Shown here: piece by piece, positions 62,060 through 64,000 of the stretch | How positions within the stretch are numbered: the stretch's first letter is position 1 | Layout of the letters: the number at the start of each line of letters is the position of its first letter | The notes under the pieces: model-generated | Seen by the model: the letters and a program-made list of their open reading frames with translations, nothing else | What the model was told of the DNA's origin: nothing | Database searches by the model: none | Origin: Lysinibacillus sp. ZYM-1 | GTDB lineage: Bacteria; Bacillota; Bacilli; Bacillales_A; Planococcaceae | DNA: 64,000 bases | Assembly (NCBI RefSeq): GCF_001308875.1 | Contig: NZ_KQ465108.1 | Coordinates: 62,001-126,000, forward strand | Direction: 5' to 3' | Program-made: the position numbers and the translations under genes

Positions 62060-62878
62060 ATGCGTAATGTGATTATTATTACACTTTCTTCCATTATAGT
62101 GGCCTTTGCTTATAATTTTTTGTTAATTCCTCATGAAATTTTAAGTGGTGGATTAAGCGGTATTGCCATTATGCTTGGTATTATTACCCCCCTGAATACT
62201 GGGGTGTTAAATTTACTTCTGAACTTGCCTTTACTGATTTTAGGTGTGATGAAGCTTGGTAAGCGATTTATCAGCTATACAATCCTATCTGTGGCTGTTT
62301 TATCAGTGAGTTTATATATCATTCCAATTTACAAGGCGACACAAGAGCCAATTCTTGCGTCATTATTTGGTGGAGTCATCGTAGGTGTTGCGATGGGGAT
62401 GATTTTCCGAGCAGCTGGCTCATCTGGTGGATTTGATATTATTGCCATGCTACTAAGCCGTAAACGTGATTTTCCGCTTGGTACTTTACTTGCTGCCATG
62501 AATGGTGTGGTAGTAGCAGCTTCTGGCTTTGTCTTTAGCTGGGATGCGGCTTTATTAACGCTTGTTTCCATTTATGCAACGGGAAAAGTAGTTGATACGA
62601 TTCATACAAGCCATATCAAATTAACACTCATGATTATTACGAGTAAAGGCGATGAGGTCAAACAGCAGTTGTTAGAAAAGCTTCATCGTGGAGTAACTAT
62701 TATCGATGCGAAAGGAGCCTATTCTGGCGAAGGTCGTAAAGTGTTAATTACGGTTATTACACGCTATCAACTGGCTGATGTGAAAAGTACAATTAAGGAA
62801 ACCGATCCTAAGTCGTTTGTGAATATTTTGCAAACAACAGAGGTGATGGGGATGTTCGACCGAGGTACAAGTAAATAA
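62060..62878 (+). CDS. YitT-family membrane protein (DUF161 plus DUF2179)
   Basis: 272 residues, ATG after TAGGGG. Five or six helices (AFAYNFLLIPHEILSGGLSGIAIML, FRAAGSSGGFDIIAMLLSR) followed by a soluble C-terminal DUF2179 domain (GVTIIDAKGAYSGEGRKVLITVITRYQ). YitT proteins are common in Firmicutes; one homologue affects sporulation or stress, but the molecular function is unknown. Confidence 0.87.
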   Translation: MRNVIIITLSSIIVAFAYNFLLIPHEILSGGLSGIAIMLGIITPLNTGVLNLLLNLPLLILGVMKLGKRFISYTILSVAVLSVSLYIIPIYKATQEPILASLFGGVIVGVAMGMIFRAAGSSGGFDIIAMLLSRKRDFPLGTLLAAMNGVVVAASGFVFSWDAALLTLVSIYATGKVVDTIHTSHIKLTLMIITSKGDEVKQQLLEKLHRGVTIIDAKGAYSGEGRKVLITVITRYQLADVKSTIKETDPKSFVNILQTTEVMGMFDRGTSK

Positions 62879-62888
62879 CGCTATTCGT

Positions 62889-62938
62889 AACACACGTTTT
62901 GCATTATACTAACTATAATCGAACGTGTGTTTTTTTAT
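62889..62938 (+). terminator. Terminator of the YitT gene
   Basis: ACACACGTT and AACGTGTGT pair across a 25-base partly self-paired loop, then seven T. Confidence 0.8.
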
Positions 62939-62991
62939 TTTATAGCGTACCTCTAGAGGGGTAAATAGTTGATCTTGGAAGGGGAATGGAA

Positions 62992-63351
62992 ATGGAAAAG
63001 GAAACGATTCATGCATATTGTCTTCAGCTGCAAGGAACAACGTATGACTATAAGGAAGAATGGCAAGCAGATCGCTATCATATTGGTGGGAAGATGTATG
63101 CCATGATTGGGGGAAATGCCACAGGTAGGCCGGTACTAACGTTAAAATGCGAGCCTGTGCGAGCAGAGGAATTACGAGAAGCCTATGCCAGCATTATACC
63201 TGGCTATTATATGAATAAAACGCATTGGAACTCTATTTATATGGATGCTGAGGATGTCCCTATGGATTTAGTAGAGAATCTTATCAAGCATTCATACGAG
63301 CTTGTTTACAGTAAATTAACGAAAAAAGCGCAGCAGGAAATCTGTGACTAA
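62992..63351 (+). CDS. MmcQ/YjbR-family protein
   Basis: 119 residues from the ATG at 62992, about seven bases after GGAAGGGG; the ATG at 62986 is too close. The YjbR double-wing fold is indicated by KMYAMIGG, LTLKCEPVRAEELRE, YASIIPGYYMNKTHWNSIYMD and a C-terminal LVENLIKHSYELVYSKLTKK. Some members are annotated as DNA-binding, but evidence for a role is slight. Confidence 0.85.
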   Translation: MEKETIHAYCLQLQGTTYDYKEEWQADRYHIGGKMYAMIGGNATGRPVLTLKCEPVRAEELREAYASIIPGYYMNKTHWNSIYMDAEDVPMDLVENLIKHSYELVYSKLTKKAQQEICD

Positions 63352-63599
63352 ACGATCGGTTGGTTTACATAACTTTCATTTTTGGTTGGCTAATAATATC
63401 CATAAACCTGTTATACATGAGAGTGTTTTGGCTTTCAGTACTAGTTAATTGAAAAAACTTACTATTCAATGACATTACTTTAACGAATGATTGTGAAACT
63501 CTTAGCTTCAGGACTTGTACCAAAAAGGGAACTTCTGGGATTTGAGTTCGGTATTCTATTTATTGTCTCTCAAATTAATATAAAAAGTTGTTTTATGAT

Positions 63600-63635
63600 A
63601 AAGGTAAAGGATGTTTTCATATTCTTTACCTTTTG
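63600..63635 (+). terminator. Possible terminator in the 63352-63732 gap
   Basis: AAAGGTAAAG and CTTTACCTTT around a 14-base loop with a short T tail. The rest of the gap has no recognised gene; a 54-codon frame near 63490-63660 has no ribosome-binding site and runs through the hairpin. Confidence 0.5.
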
Positions 63636-63732
63636 TATTGGGCTATATGGATATTAAAGGAAATAAAGCTATAAAAGCATATCCAATTAGATTAAAAAAC
63701 AGTTATTTAGATTGTTATAGGGTGGGTGAAAT

Positions 63733-64000
63733 ATGAAAAAAATCTTGTTACTAATTATAGTTATTTTAAGTGTTTTATTATTTCTATCAGGGTATCGCCA
63801 TACGGCATCAAGCGCTGCAAAAGCAAATTTTTTTATGACACCTGAGTATAAGAATGTTGAAAAGATTCAAGAAGGAAACGATATTTTTTATTTGTTTAAG
63901 AGTGATAAAAAAGAAATCTATCAAACTGTTTTGGTACAAAAAAACGTACTTCTATATAAAAGGGTATATGCTACGAGTATCGCTTCCACGAATGATTCTT
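63733..64000 (+). CDS. Start of a small exported or membrane-anchored protein (3' end missing)
   Basis: ATG after GGGTGGGTG. The 89 visible codons begin with a signal or anchor (KKILLLIIVILSVLLFLSGY), then a polar stretch (FFMTPEYKNVEKIQ, FYLFKSDKKEIYQTVLVQK). The frame is open to the window end. Family not recognised. Confidence 0.65.
   Translation, partial: MKKILLLIIVILSVLLFLSGYRHTASSAAKANFFMTPEYKNVEKIQEGNDIFYLFKSDKKEIYQTVLVQKNVLLYKRVYATSIASTNDS

Noticed and set aside
63488-63660. 54-codon ORF in the last intergenic gap
   Set aside because: No ribosome-binding site and it runs through a terminator-like hairpin.
1-64000. CRISPR array, rRNA, tRNA or intact prophage/IS
   Set aside because: No spaced direct-repeat series, no recognisable rRNA or tRNA sequence, and only an IS66 relic were found by eye; a tRNA scan and an IS search would settle it.

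Overview
The window reads as chromosomal DNA from a low-GC Gram-positive of the Bacillaceae/Planococcaceae, most likely Lysinibacillus or a close relative. Reasons: an S-layer protein with three N-terminal SLH domains, strong Shine-Dalgarno sites with frequent TTG and GTG starts, many T-tailed hairpin terminators, Bacillus-type Fur boxes, CamS/YerH- and RocF/RocE-type genes. The genus is inferred from gene content only. No rRNA, tRNA, CRISPR array, intact insertion sequence or prophage was seen.

Layout. 1-1215: 3' part of a secreted EEP-family nuclease. 1.4-10.7 kb: iron-uptake cluster with two orphan siderophore-binding lipoproteins, two AraC regulators (one fused to a periplasmic-binding domain), a cupin protein and three Fur boxes, interrupted by an ECF sigma/DUF4179 pair. 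5-17 kb also holds many gene relics: a tet(L)-like tail, tandem secreted-repeat fragment, IS66 transposase tail, SLH fragment and a decayed ORF. A second ECF/DUF4179 pair lies at 13.6-15.3 kb. 17.1-17.9 kb: an unknown protein overlapping a seven-iron ferredoxin. 18.4-19.8 kb: a Cfr-type 23S rRNA methyltransferase behind a leader ORF and a candidate transcription attenuator. 20-24.7 kb: WYL regulator, DinB, DJ-1/PfpI, aldo/keto reductase, LysR. 25.2-27.7 kb: S-layer gene with a long structured upstream region. 27.8-35.8 kb: acyltransferase, oxidoreductase/TetR pair with an operator between them, arginase and amino-acid permease, DUF817, FMN-binding protein.

36.1-39 kb: VanR/VanS-type two-component system followed by an S11 DD-carboxypeptidase, without vanHAX. 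39.5-43.3 kb: HD-domain protein, CoA-transferase, LysR and VOC protein. 43.5-45.1 kb: CamS lipoprotein and a frameshifted secreted protein. 45.3-46.6 kb: an NtaA-type flavin monooxygenase under a near-perfect Fur box. 46.7-48.8 kb: AraC and SDR, divergent. 48.9-51.5 kb: BMP lipoprotein and chemoreceptor, overlapping and preceded by a sigma-D-type promoter. 51.8-53.8 kb: ascorbate-type PTS (IIA, IIB, IIC). 53.9-60.5 kb: LysR divergent from an ABC importer (ATPase, binding protein, fused permease) that overlaps an MBL-fold hydrolase and a secreted protein of possible CYTH fold. 60.7 kb to the end: M48 protease, YitT, YjbR-type protein, and the start of a gene that runs off the window.

The most noteworthy items are the Cfr homologue with its leader, the ABC/MBL/secreted-protein operon, the VanRS-carboxypeptidase unit with a direct repeat in front of the carboxypeptidase gene, and the sigma-D-driven binding-protein/chemoreceptor pair.
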